DNA from: Salinimicrobium sp050750585
GTDB taxonomy: Bacteria; Bacteroidota; Bacteroidia; Flavobacteriales; Flavobacteriaceae
Assembly (NCBI RefSeq): GCF_050750585.1
Contig: NZ_JBOJLM010000012.1
Location: forward strand, 45,429 to 109,428
Direction of reading: 5' to 3'
DNA: 64,000 nt
In this document: positions 17,102 to 24,667 of the stretch, piece by piece
Position numbering within the stretch: position 1 is the first letter of the stretch
Layout of the letters: each line of letters opens with the position of its first letter
Made by a program: the position numbers and the translations under genes
Notes under the pieces: generated by a model
What the model was told of the DNA's origin: nothing
The model's database searches: none
What the model saw: only the letters and a program-made list of their open reading frames with translations

Positions 17102-17341
17102 TTAGGAATTAGCAGACTTAATTTTTCGCTTTACTTCTTCCCAGGAAAGGGACTTACTTTCGCCTTTTAGATGCGCCTCTCTCCGTGAATCTAAAATTTG
17201 ATATTGATCTTCATCAAGAATAGGCTCATTCACCTCATTTTCATATGTTTCCGCTATAGCTTCAAGCATTTTTAGAAGTCTTACATCTGCTGTGTCAACA
17301 TATTCTCTTACCTTATTTCTCAAATCTCCTGAAGTCATCAC
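17102..17341 (-). CDS. Antitoxin of the RelE/ParE module
   Basis: A 79-residue acidic, helical protein (ADVRLLKMLEAIAETYENEV). Its C-terminal RREAHLKGESKSLSWEEVKRKI is typical of addiction-module antitoxins that clamp RelE/ParE toxins. The stop codon TAA is immediately followed by the toxin frame. It should bind and neutralise the toxin and may repress the operon. Since the toxin lacks an ATG, the antitoxin may be a relic or may now act without a toxin. Confidence 0.8.
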   Translation of the reverse strand: MMTSGDLRNKVREYVDTADVRLLKMLEAIAETYENEVNEPILDEDQYQILDSRREAHLKGESKSLSWEEVKRKIKSANS

Positions 17342-17420
17342 TTATTATTTTATATTAAAGTTACCATTTTTGTTATTTACTATTATAAATGCTTCAGAGT
17401 AAATCAGTTAAACACCTTCC

Positions 17421-17435
17421 AAAAATGACATTTTT
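17421..17435 (+). repeat. Interspersed palindrome copy 4 (AAAAATGACATTTTT)
   Basis: Exact core, followed by GAGAGG. It lies in the gap upstream of the toxin-antitoxin operon. Confidence 0.9.
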
Positions 17436-17469
17436 GAGAGGTCATATAAATTCATAATTCTAATCATAT

Positions 17470-17545
17470 TTCGTAAGTCTAATTTCGTAAGTCTACCTTC
17501 GCACTTCTAAAATCGTACTTCGTAAGTCTACCTTCGTTCTTCTAA
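17470..17545 (+). repeat. Degenerate short repeats (TTCGTAAGTCTA)
   Basis: TTCGTAAGTCTA occurs three times (from 17470, 17484 and 17519), mixed with CTACCTTCG and ACTTCTAAAATCGTA. Related words occur at about 7800-7850 (ACTTCTAAAGTCGTA). This is an intergenic repeat family of unknown role. Confidence 0.6.
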
Positions 17546-17775
17546 CTTTCCTTCGGTTTAATAAAAAGATAATAGATATTGATTAGTACAATAGCACCAT
17601 TAGTGATGATGAGCGGCCAGGAATCGAGTAAAATTCCGTAAGCAACGAAGAACAAACATCCAAGGCTGTTGATGTACCTAAGGGTGGTTATATTTCTCAT
17701 TAGGAAGGACAGCAGCAGAAAAAAAGATGCCAGGTATCCAATCCATTCTATATACGATATTCCTAAAATTTCCAT
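17542..17775 (-). CDS. YgjV-like small inner-membrane protein
   Basis: A 77-residue protein with three hydrophobic segments (about residues 10-27, 32-50 and 53-72). The order IEWIGYLASFFLLLSFLMRN, then LRYINSLGCLFFVAYGIL, then SWPLIITNGAIVLINIYYL fits the YgjV/PQ-loop-like membrane family. The function of that family is not established. The gene stands alone between a repeat-rich gap and the typA terminator. Confidence 0.65.
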   Translation of the reverse strand: MEILGISYIEWIGYLASFFLLLSFLMRNITTLRYINSLGCLFFVAYGILLDSWPLIITNGAIVLINIYYLFIKPKES

Positions 17776-17815
17776 TCCTGAATGATGCTTAGATTGAGGA
17801 GTTCTATAAAAAAAT

Positions 17816-17850
17816 AAGGCCTGTCAAAAATCGCGTTTTTGACAGGCCTT
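17816..17850 (-). terminator. Strong terminator after typA (15-bp perfect stem)
   Basis: AAGGCCTGTCAAAAA (17816-17830), loop TCGCG, TTTTTGACAGGCCTT (17836-17850). It lies 22 bases beyond the typA stop codon. The inner part TCAAAAATCGCGTTTTTGA resembles the interspersed palindrome but has a different centre. Confidence 0.85.
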
Positions 17851-17871
17851 AAGATATAAAATTATTTAATC

Positions 17872-19671
17872 TTAAATAGTCTTATTTCTTTTACGATCAT
17901 TCTCTGTAAGATAGATCTTTCTAAGGCGCAGGTGCTTTGGTGTTACTTCTACATATTCATCTTTCTGAATATATTCCAAAGCCTCTTCCAAAGAGAATTT
18001 TATTGCAGGAACGATCTTCGCTTTATCATCGGCTCCCGATGAACGTACGTTCGAAAGTTTTTTGGTTTTGGTGATGTTCACTACCATATCATCCTGGCGT
18101 GAGTTCTCTCCAATTACCTGCCCTTCATAAATATCCTCTCCCGGATCAACAAAGAATTTTCCACGATCCTGAAGTTTATCGATAGAGTAAGGAATTGCTT
18201 TACCTTTTTCCATAGAAACTAAAGAACCATTCTGGCGCTCAGGAATACCACCTTTAAGCGGCTGATATTCTTTGTAGCGGTGTGCCATAATAGCTTCTCC
18301 GGCAGTTGCAGTCAATAGCTGATTTCTAAGACCAATAATTCCGCGGGATGGGATCTGGAACTGGATAGTCATCCTATCTCCTTTTCCTTCCATACTCAAC
18401 ATCTCCCCTTTTCTCATGGTCACCATCTCTACTGCTTTTCCTGAAACATCTTCAGGAAGATCTATAGTCAACTCTTCAATGGGCTCACACTTCACACCAT
18501 CAATTTCTTTGATGATTACCTGTGGCTGACCAATTTGAAGTTCGTAACCTTCACGACGCATGGTTTCAATAAGCACAGATAAGTGAAGAACTCCACGGCC
18601 AAAGACCATGAATTTATCGGCACTATCAGTCTCCTGCACCCTAAGGGCAAGGTTCTTTTCAAGCTCCTTCATCAGGCGCTCCTTTATGTGTCTTGAAGTA
18701 ACAAACTTTCCGTCTTTTCCGAAGAAAGGAGAATCGTTGATGGTGAAGAGCATGCTCATTGTTGGCTCATCAATAGCAATGGTTTTAAGACCTTCAGGAT
18801 TTTCAAAATCGGCTACAGTATCTCCAATCTCAAATCCTTCAAGCCCCACAATAGCACAAATATCCCCGGCGTGTACTTCTTCTATCTTTCTACGGCCAAG
18901 ACCTTCAAAAGTGTGTAATTCTTTAATTCTTGTCTTTTTGATAGTGCCGTCCCTTTTCACAAGGGCAACAGGCATACCTTCTTTTAAAGTCCCACGTTGA
19001 AGGCGACCAATGGCGATCCTTCCGGTAAAGGAAGAAAAGTCAAGAGAAGTGATCAACATTTGTGGAGAACCTTCCTCAACTTTTGGAGAAGGAATATGTT
19101 CGATCACCATGTCAAGAAGCGGTTCAATATTTTGGGTTTGGTTTCTCCAGTCGTCGCTCATCCAGTTATTCTTGGCTGAACCATATACTGAAGGAAAATC
19201 AAGCTGCCATTCTTCGGCCCCAAGTTCAAACATAAGGTCAAAAACCTTTTCATGAACTTCTTCGGGTGTACAGTTTTCTTTATCAACTTTATTGATCACC
19301 ACACATGGCTTCAATCCAAGGTCAATTGCTTTTTGAAGTACAAAACGGGTTTGCGGCATAGGCCCTTCAAAAGCATCTACTAAAAGTAGTACGCCATCTG
19401 CCATGTTCAACACCCTTTCTACCTCTCCTCCAAAGTCGGCGTGACCAGGAGTATCAATAATGTTGATCTTGGTATCCTTGTAAACTACAGATACGTTTTT
19501 GGAAGTAATAGTGATGCCCCGTTCCCTTTCAAGGTCATTGTTGTCCAGGATAAGGTCTCCGGTATTTTCGTTTTCCCTGAAAAGCCTGCAGTGGTACATT
19601 ATTTTGTCCACCAGGGTGGTTTTTCCGTGGTCAACGTGTGCGATGATCGCGATATTCTTGATAGCTGTCAT
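17872..19671 (-). CDS. typA: Translational GTPase TypA/BipA
   Basis: A 599-residue GTPase. G1 is AHVDHGKTTL at 11-20, the G2 region is ERERGITITSKN near 49-60, G3 is DTPGHADFGG near 73-82 and G4 is NKVD near 127-130. Domains II, III and V follow, with the TypA-specific C-terminus (PKHLRLRKIYLTENDRKR). The length matches the family. TypA is a ribosome-binding GTPase involved in 50S assembly and stress or cold adaptation. A TAnnTTTG box lies upstream and a strong terminator downstream, so it is probably monocistronic. Confidence 0.97.
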   Translation of the reverse strand: MTAIKNIAIIAHVDHGKTTLVDKIMYHCRLFRENENTGDLILDNNDLERERGITITSKNVSVVYKDTKINIIDTPGHADFGGEVERVLNMADGVLLLVDAFEGPMPQTRFVLQKAIDLGLKPCVVINKVDKENCTPEEVHEKVFDLMFELGAEEWQLDFPSVYGSAKNNWMSDDWRNQTQNIEPLLDMVIEHIPSPKVEEGSPQMLITSLDFSSFTGRIAIGRLQRGTLKEGMPVALVKRDGTIKKTRIKELHTFEGLGRRKIEEVHAGDICAIVGLEGFEIGDTVADFENPEGLKTIAIDEPTMSMLFTINDSPFFGKDGKFVTSRHIKERLMKELEKNLALRVQETDSADKFMVFGRGVLHLSVLIETMRREGYELQIGQPQVIIKEIDGVKCEPIEELTIDLPEDVSGKAVEMVTMRKGEMLSMEGKGDRMTIQFQIPSRGIIGLRNQLLTATAGEAIMAHRYKEYQPLKGGIPERQNGSLVSMEKGKAIPYSIDKLQDRGKFFVDPGEDIYEGQVIGENSRQDDMVVNITKTKKLSNVRSSGADDKAKIVPAIKFSLEEALEYIQKDEYVEVTPKHLRLRKIYLTENDRKRNKTI

Positions 19672-19696
19672 ATAAACGCCTGATTTTTAAAGGCTG

Positions 19697-19704
19697 CAAA
19701 GGTA
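19697..19704 (-). promoter_or_regulatory. Putative -7 box (TACCTTTG) for typA
   Basis: TACCTTTG on the minus strand lies 25 bases before the typA ATG, followed by GCAG as at the CBS-type gene promoter. Confidence 0.55.
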
Positions 19705-19979
19705 CGTTTATTTTTTCCATTTAAAATAGCTGTGCTTTGAATTAAATTTTTATTTATAAAAACCATAAACAACTGTCTACTAAAAAGTTAGGCAACTTAT
19801 TGTAGATTTTATACATCTTAAGCGTGTAGAAGAGGTTGAGGATTTGCCCCAGACATGCCCTAAAACTGAGCTTTCTCATATTTTAAGAATATGAAATTCC
19901 TTTTGAGCGTATAATTCAGTAAATTTAAGTGATTAGTATTCAGCATATTAATTAAAAGGTATAACCTAAAACAAAAGCT
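19705..19979. other. Gap with no supported gene
   Basis: This A/T-rich stretch lies between the divergent typA and SnoaL-like genes. A 36-codon plus-strand frame ends near 19895 (containing HLKRVEEVEDLPQTCPKTEL) but has no start or recognisable homology, so I do not call it. Confidence 0.5.
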
Positions 19980-20579
19980 ATGAGAACGAAAGGAAGAATG
20001 AAGAAGAGAATACTGCTGTTATGCCTTAGCCTGCTCTTAGCAGTTGCCAATGTGCAGCCCGGTATGGCGCAGGTAGATGGCCAGCCAAGTCTTGATTTTC
20101 CCATGCAGGACCAATTGGTGAAAACAGCGAAAGAAATAGTAAAAGCCTATGAAACCGGAAACTGGGAAACCCTTAGGCAAGACGCTACTGAAAATGCCAT
20201 TTTTCACAACCTTGGCAGTTATGACAGCTTAACGATTGACCAGACCATAAAGTACTGGAAAAAAGGGCGGGAATCTGCCACTCCTGTATTATCCGAAGAT
20301 GGTGTGTGGCTGGGAGTGTCTATAGCCGAAGGTGCCAGGAAGGGAAATTGGGTACTGCATTGGGGTACCAACACCCTTAGCTACCCCAATGGAGAAACTA
20401 TAAGCTTTCCATACCATGTAGCTCTCAAATTTGAGGGAAACAAGGTAAGTGCAGCTCATTTTTATTATGACAACAATAAAATAATAAGAGCTTTGGGTTA
20501 TGAAATTCAGCCGCCGTTCGAGGAAGAAGAGAGCGAAGATCCTTCCGCAGAAATAGACGGAAGTAAAAAAGGGTCTTAA
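19980..20579 (+). CDS. Exported SnoaL/NTF2-like protein
   Basis: A 199-residue protein with a signal peptide (MKKRILLLCLSLLLAVANVQ, then AQ). The ATG could be the first (19980) or the second (19998), which fits the signal better. The body resembles the NTF2/SnoaL fold: VKTAKEIVKAYETGNWETL near 42-60, then a run of strands with NWVLHWGTN. The acidic C-terminus (EEEESEDPSAE) is likely disordered. Such proteins bind small hydrophobic ligands or act as hydrolase-like enzymes; nothing indicates which. An interspersed palindrome is embedded at 20190-20204 and encodes ENAIF. Confidence 0.65.
   Translation: MRTKGRMKKRILLLCLSLLLAVANVQPGMAQVDGQPSLDFPMQDQLVKTAKEIVKAYETGNWETLRQDATENAIFHNLGSYDSLTIDQTIKYWKKGRESATPVLSEDGVWLGVSIAEGARKGNWVLHWGTNTLSYPNGETISFPYHVALKFEGNKVSAAHFYYDNNKIIRALGYEIQPPFEEEESEDPSAEIDGSKKGS
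20190..20204 (+). repeat. Interspersed palindrome copy 5, inside the SnoaL-like gene (one mismatch)
   Basis: GAAAATGCCATTTTT, followed by CACAAC, read in frame as GAA AAT GCC ATT TTT (E-N-A-I-F). Confidence 0.75.
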
Positions 20580-20612
20580 AAAAGGCATTTCCACATAACG
20601 TTCTAAAAAAGG

Positions 20613-20620
20613 TATCTTTG
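20613..20620 (+). promoter_or_regulatory. Putative -7 box (TATCTTTG) for kdsA
   Basis: TATCTTTG followed by CAG lies 16 bases upstream of the kdsA ATG, implying a very short 5' leader. Confidence 0.55.
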
Positions 20621-20636
20621 CAGTAAAATTTTTTCT

Positions 20637-21455
20637 ATGCAACTTGATAAGATACTTCAGATAAAACATACCGACTCCGGAAATTTTTTCCTGCTTGCCG
20701 GCCCTTGTGCCATTGAAGGTGAAGATATGGCTTTGCGCATAGCCGAAACCATTGTGGGCATTACCGACAAACTGCAAATTCCTTATATTTTTAAAGGTTC
20801 CTTCAAAAAGGCAAACCGCAGCCGCATTGACAGCTTTACCGGGATTGGGGATGAAAAAGCCCTGAAAATTCTTCGGAAAGTTTCTGAAACCTTTGGTGTT
20901 CCTACTGTTACAGATATTCATGAACGCGAAGATGCTACTTTAGCTGCAGAATATGTGGATGTACTGCAGATTCCTGCATTTTTGGTACGCCAAACGGATT
21001 TGGTAGTGGCGGCCGCCGAGACAGGAAAAGTAGTGAACCTGAAGAAAGGCCAGTTTATGAGTCCGGAGAGTATGAAACATGCAGTCACCAAAGTTCAGGA
21101 ATGCAATAACGAGCAGGTGATGGTAACCGACAGAGGGACCATGTTTGGCTACCAGGACATGATCGTTGACTTCCGGGGAATACCTACCATGCGCCAGTTT
21201 GCGCCTACCGTTCTTGATGTAACGCATTCCCTGCAACAGCCCAACCAGAGCAGCGGCGTAACAGGCGGAAGGCCCGACATGATCGAAACTATTGCCCGTG
21301 CGGGAATTGCAACCGGAGCCGACGGAATTTTTATCGAAACTCATTTTGATCCTGCCAACGCAAAGAGTGACGGGGCCAATATGCTGGACATTCAGTATTT
21401 AGAGAGATTGTTAAGCAACCTGACAGCGATTAGAAAGACCATAAATTCTTTTTAA
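20637..21455 (+). CDS. kdsA: 3-deoxy-8-phosphooctulonate synthase (Kdo8P synthase)
   Basis: A 272-residue enzyme that condenses arabinose-5-phosphate with phosphoenolpyruvate in the cytoplasm, supplying Kdo for lipid A. Motifs are LLAGPCAIEGED at 19-30, FKGSFKKANRSR near 52-63, VPTVTDIHE near 88-96, LKKGQFMSP near 136-144 and GVTGGRP near 204-210. Cys24 in AGPCAIE is the position that distinguishes the metal-dependent class (as in Aquifex) from the E. coli metal-independent class, which has Asn there. It is followed by a hairpin terminator. Confidence 0.97.
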   Translation: MQLDKILQIKHTDSGNFFLLAGPCAIEGEDMALRIAETIVGITDKLQIPYIFKGSFKKANRSRIDSFTGIGDEKALKILRKVSETFGVPTVTDIHEREDATLAAEYVDVLQIPAFLVRQTDLVVAAAETGKVVNLKKGQFMSPESMKHAVTKVQECNNEQVMVTDRGTMFGYQDMIVDFRGIPTMRQFAPTVLDVTHSLQQPNQSSGVTGGRPDMIETIARAGIATGADGIFIETHFDPANAKSDGANMLDIQYLERLLSNLTAIRKTINSF

Positions 21456-21464
21456 GATTAATCT

Positions 21465-21509
21465 CGTCGTGGATTACACATCGGCACGGATTGCAAATCC
21501 GCGCCATCT
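21465..21509. repeat. Intergenic near-palindrome copy A (CGGCACGGATTGCAAATCCG)
   Basis: CGGCACGGATTGCAAATCCGCGCC is nearly self-complementary and lies just after kdsA. Related copies are at 21631-21665 and 38989-39018, all ending GCCATC. Confidence 0.75.
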
Positions 21510-21522
21510 AAGAGATTCTTCA

Positions 21523-21555
21523 GACCTAACAGGTTTTTGAAAAACCTGTTAGGTC
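21523..21555 (+). terminator. Terminator hairpin after kdsA
   Basis: GACCTAACAGGTTTTT (21523-21538), one base, AAAAACCTGTTAGGTC (21540-21555), then TTTTTG. It is a perfect 16-bp stem. Confidence 0.75.
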
Positions 21556-21630
21556 TTTTTGTTAAGAATACTCTTATTATTCTTTTTAAGTTCCCGGTTA
21601 GAATATTCACAATTTGAATTCATTAGTACA

Positions 21631-21665
21631 GGACATCGGCACGGATTGCTAATCCGTGCCATCTT
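21631..21665. repeat. Intergenic near-palindrome copy B (CGGCACGGATTGCTAATCCG)
   Basis: Second copy of the element that follows kdsA. It is also followed by a CCTGTGAGG-type hairpin, so element plus hairpin is repeated as one module. Confidence 0.75.
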
Positions 21666-21677
21666 GAGAAACTTTTT

Positions 21678-21710
21678 AAACCTCACAGGTTTCAAAAACC
21701 TGTGAGGTTT
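21678..21710. terminator. Second hairpin of the kdsA/nrdJ gap
   Basis: AAACCTCACAGGTTT, loop CAA, AAACCTGTGAGGTTT. A perfect 15-bp stem, parallel in layout to the hairpin at 21523-21555. It may act as a terminator or be part of the repeated module. Confidence 0.55.
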
Positions 21711-21738
21711 CTTACAATTTCATTTAGATCTATAAAAT

Positions 21739-21770
21739 AAAACCCCGCTCCTATTCAGAAGCGGGGTTTT
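21739..21770 (-). terminator. Terminator after the ribonucleotide reductase gene
   Basis: AAAACCCCGCT (21739-21749) pairs with AGCGGGGTTTT (21760-21770). It lies 29 bases past the stop codon of the minus-strand gene. Confidence 0.8.
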
Positions 21771-21799
21771 CCTATTTACCGGGGGACAAAATTAAATTC

Positions 21800-24358
21800 T
21801 TACCCGCATTTGGAGTAGCCACAGCTCTTGCAAACCAGGCAACCTTCAGAAAAAATGATTCCGTCAGGATCTCCACACTCGCCACATTCTTTGTCGGCGG
21901 CAGGTGTACCATCGGGGACAAATTGCTTAAGAGCACGTACAACTCCTGCTTTCCAGGTATTGATGCTTTCGTCAAGCAGGTTAAGGTTGTTAATAAGGTC
22001 AACTACGTATGGGATTGGCATTCCGTGACGAAGCACTCCGGAAATCAATTTTGCATAGTTCCAGTATTCTTCATTAAAAGATCTTGACAATCCTTCAATG
22101 GTCACTTTATAGCCGTGCTTATCACAGAACTGAAAATCGTACCTTGAGTTTCCATCTTCATCCCTGTTTTTGATCACATATCCTTTTTCTACCCAATTTG
22201 GCAGGTTGAAAACATCTTCCATTTTACCGGTAAAGATCTCGTAAGGACGATCATTCAGAATTCCGACAACGGCAAGCCATTTTTCACTTTCGTTATTGAA
22301 ACGAATGATCCTTGATTCAAGTTTCTTAGGACGTTTTGGGGCATAAGTTTCAGCAAATACATTTTGAACTGCATCGGCTTTTTTATCCTTTTTATCATCT
22401 GAAGAAACAAGGATACCGCTTCGGGAACCATCGCGATAAACTGTAATTCCCTTTAGTCCCTGTCTCCAGGATTCAATATAGATATCACTTACCTTATCTG
22501 TAGTCACATCACTGGCAAGATTGATTGTAGAGCTTATAGAATGTGTGGTATATTTTTGAACCAAAGCCTGCATTTCTACACGTTTTTGCCAGTTAATTTC
22601 TGAAGCAGTGGCACCTGCATAAGGACTTTCTTCAATAGCTTCTTTGCCTGAAGCATCCATCCAGGTCTTTACTTTTGGGTGATATACGGTAAATTCTTCA
22701 AAAGCATCTCCGGTATCATCAACAAAGGCCACTTTCGCGTTCTTTTCTGAAGCATTGACTTTTCTTCTTCTCTTGTAAGACAACATGAAAACTGGCTCAA
22801 TTCCTGAAGAAGTTTGAGCGAGCATACTAAGACTTCCTGTTGGAGCTACAGTACTAATAGAAATGTTTCTTCTACCGTGCTGCATCATGCGGTTATATTG
22901 CCCCGGGAATTCTCTCTTCATCATCTGCACGAAATCTGACTTCTCTTCGATAGCCGGATCAAAAACCTTGAATGGTTCTCTTGTGATCGCCATATCGATA
23001 CTACTGTCAAATTCTCCTTTCAGTTTTGTCTGCATAATTTTGTCAACTACTTCAAGAGCTTCATCGGTATCAAATTTCACTCCAAGGGCAGCAACTGCAT
23101 CGGCAAGGGCAGTGAATCCTAAACCGGTACGTCTTCCGTTTTTGCCATTTTCAGCAAGTAACTTCCAGGTATCTATTTCATTTTTCTTAATAAAATCTGG
23201 CTCTTCGTCCTTATCAATTTTAGCAAGAATCTTTTCTACCGCTTCCAATTCAAGATCTACAAGATCATCCATTAAACGCTGGGTTTCATAGATCACTTTA
23301 TAGAACTTCTCATGGTTAAAAGAAGCATTTTCAGTAAAAGGATTATCTACAAAGTTATATAGGTTAACGGCGATCAATCTACAGGAATCCCCTCCCTGCA
23401 TGGCAATTTCTGAACATGGATTTGTAGAACTGTTTTTAAACCCGGGATAGAAGGAAGAAGTTGAATAGGTATGCTGCTTATCCCAAAAGATCAATCCTGG
23501 TTCGGCAGTATTGTGCGCACATCTTATGATGGTATCCCAAAGCTCTTTAGCCCTAACCTTTTTAGTGTATTTAGGATTCGGGCTGTCAATTGGCCAGCGC
23601 AGGGTAAAATCGGCATCATCGGTTACCGCCTGCATAAATTCGTCTGAAAGCCTTAGAGAAATATTGGCTCCGGTTACTTTTTTAAGGTCCTGCTTTATAG
23701 TGATAAAGTCTTCTACATCTGGGTGCGCTACATCAATAGTCAGCATTAAAGCTCCGCGTCGGCCATTTTGAGCTACTTCCCTGGTGGTATTAGAGAAGCG
23801 CTCCATAAAAGAAACTGCTCCGGTAGTAGTTCCGGCTGCATTTGAAACCTGTGCATTATTGGGGCGCAGACCAGAAAGATCAACACCTACCCCGCAACGC
23901 CTTTTGAACAATTGTACCAACTGCTGGTCTGTATGTAAAATTCCGCCGTAAGAATCGTAAACAGGTGGTACCACCACACAATTAGACAAAGAAGCTATCA
24001 TTTGATCATTCCCAAGGGCCGCCATGACACTACCCTGCGGAATGCTGTATTTAAAATCCTTGAAAAGCTGGAAAATACGTTCTTCACTTAAGAATTCTCT
24101 TGTCTTTCCGTATTCAGAAAGGTTCTCTTTTCCCGCTACACGATCGGCATATTTTGCCTCCATCCGGGCAAATTCCCTCGCCATACGTCTGTGCATATCA
24201 TCGGGAGTCAACTCAAAAAATTTTCCTTTTTTGTCTTTTACTGCATACTTATTTATCCAGGTAGTGGCTGCAAGCTCATCATTTTTAAAATATTTTAAAC
24301 ATGCTTGCAGTACCTCATCATAGGTATAAGTCTGGGTACTAAATAATTCTTCAACCAT
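21800..24358 (-). CDS. nrdJ: Class II (adenosylcobalamin-dependent) ribonucleotide reductase
   Basis: An 852-residue reductase that makes deoxyribonucleotides using a B12-derived radical. It has the glycyl-barrel core: SNCVVVPP near residue 127, with a redox cysteine; RRCGVGVDLSGLRP near 153-166; STNPCSEIAMQ near 318-328, with the active Cys and Glu; and PTGSLSMLAQTSSGIEPVF near 510-528. The C-terminus carries a zinc-ribbon-like module (CGECGDPDG, CLVCKSCGYSKCG) with the swinging cysteines typical of the vitamin B12-dependent group. The gene stands alone. There is no recognisable cobalamin riboswitch upstream, so B12 control is not evident. Confidence 0.95.
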   Translation of the reverse strand: MVEELFSTQTYTYDEVLQACLKYFKNDELAATTWINKYAVKDKKGKFFELTPDDMHRRMAREFARMEAKYADRVAGKENLSEYGKTREFLSEERIFQLFKDFKYSIPQGSVMAALGNDQMIASLSNCVVVPPVYDSYGGILHTDQQLVQLFKRRCGVGVDLSGLRPNNAQVSNAAGTTTGAVSFMERFSNTTREVAQNGRRGALMLTIDVAHPDVEDFITIKQDLKKVTGANISLRLSDEFMQAVTDDADFTLRWPIDSPNPKYTKKVRAKELWDTIIRCAHNTAEPGLIFWDKQHTYSTSSFYPGFKNSSTNPCSEIAMQGGDSCRLIAVNLYNFVDNPFTENASFNHEKFYKVIYETQRLMDDLVDLELEAVEKILAKIDKDEEPDFIKKNEIDTWKLLAENGKNGRRTGLGFTALADAVAALGVKFDTDEALEVVDKIMQTKLKGEFDSSIDMAITREPFKVFDPAIEEKSDFVQMMKREFPGQYNRMMQHGRRNISISTVAPTGSLSMLAQTSSGIEPVFMLSYKRRRKVNASEKNAKVAFVDDTGDAFEEFTVYHPKVKTWMDASGKEAIEESPYAGATASEINWQKRVEMQALVQKYTTHSISSTINLASDVTTDKVSDIYIESWRQGLKGITVYRDGSRSGILVSSDDKKDKKADAVQNVFAETYAPKRPKKLESRIIRFNNESEKWLAVVGILNDRPYEIFTGKMEDVFNLPNWVEKGYVIKNRDEDGNSRYDFQFCDKHGYKVTIEGLSRSFNEEYWNYAKLISGVLRHGMPIPYVVDLINNLNLLDESINTWKAGVVRALKQFVPDGTPAADKECGECGDPDGIIFSEGCLVCKSCGYSKCG

Positions 24359-24667
24359 GGCCGTTTGTTTTTGTTTTAACTTGAAAGAGGAGTAAAGTTA
24401 TTTTAATTCAGCAGTTTTAAAAGAGGGCCTGCAGCTTTCTTATTAACTAAAGACTGTTGAAAAAAAATTTGAGATTTTTTCTGAAATCTGGCATTTCCTT
24501 TCAGCCCTTACCACTCCTAATTTCGTCTCTACTATCTCTTCATATTTTAGGTAAAAAAATATTAACAACAACCGTAAAATTTTTTTTAAACTCTTGTTAA
24601 GTAACTGTGGCATAAGCTCTTTTTAATCTACCTTCAAATACTAACTATCTTAAAAAAACAATAAATT
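24359..24667. other. Gap between divergent nrdJ and MscS-like genes; nothing recognised
   Basis: A 309-base A/T-rich stretch with several long A and T runs. I found no gene, no RNA gene and no riboswitch-like structure. It must hold the promoters of both genes, but no exact TAnnTTTG box stood out. Confidence 0.5.

Noticed and set aside
17816..17850. Another copy of the interspersed palindrome
   Set aside because: The centre is TCGCG and the outer arms form a 15-bp terminator stem. It resembles the motif but differs at the key bases.
19800..19900. Transposase remnant in the typA gap
   Set aside because: A short frame reads HLKRVEEVEDLPQT, but I could not tie it to any transposase family and no inverted repeats were found.
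24359..24667. Cobalamin riboswitch upstream of nrdJ
   Set aside because: No conserved B12-box-like sequence or multi-stem fold was seen; the stretch is low-complexity A/T.
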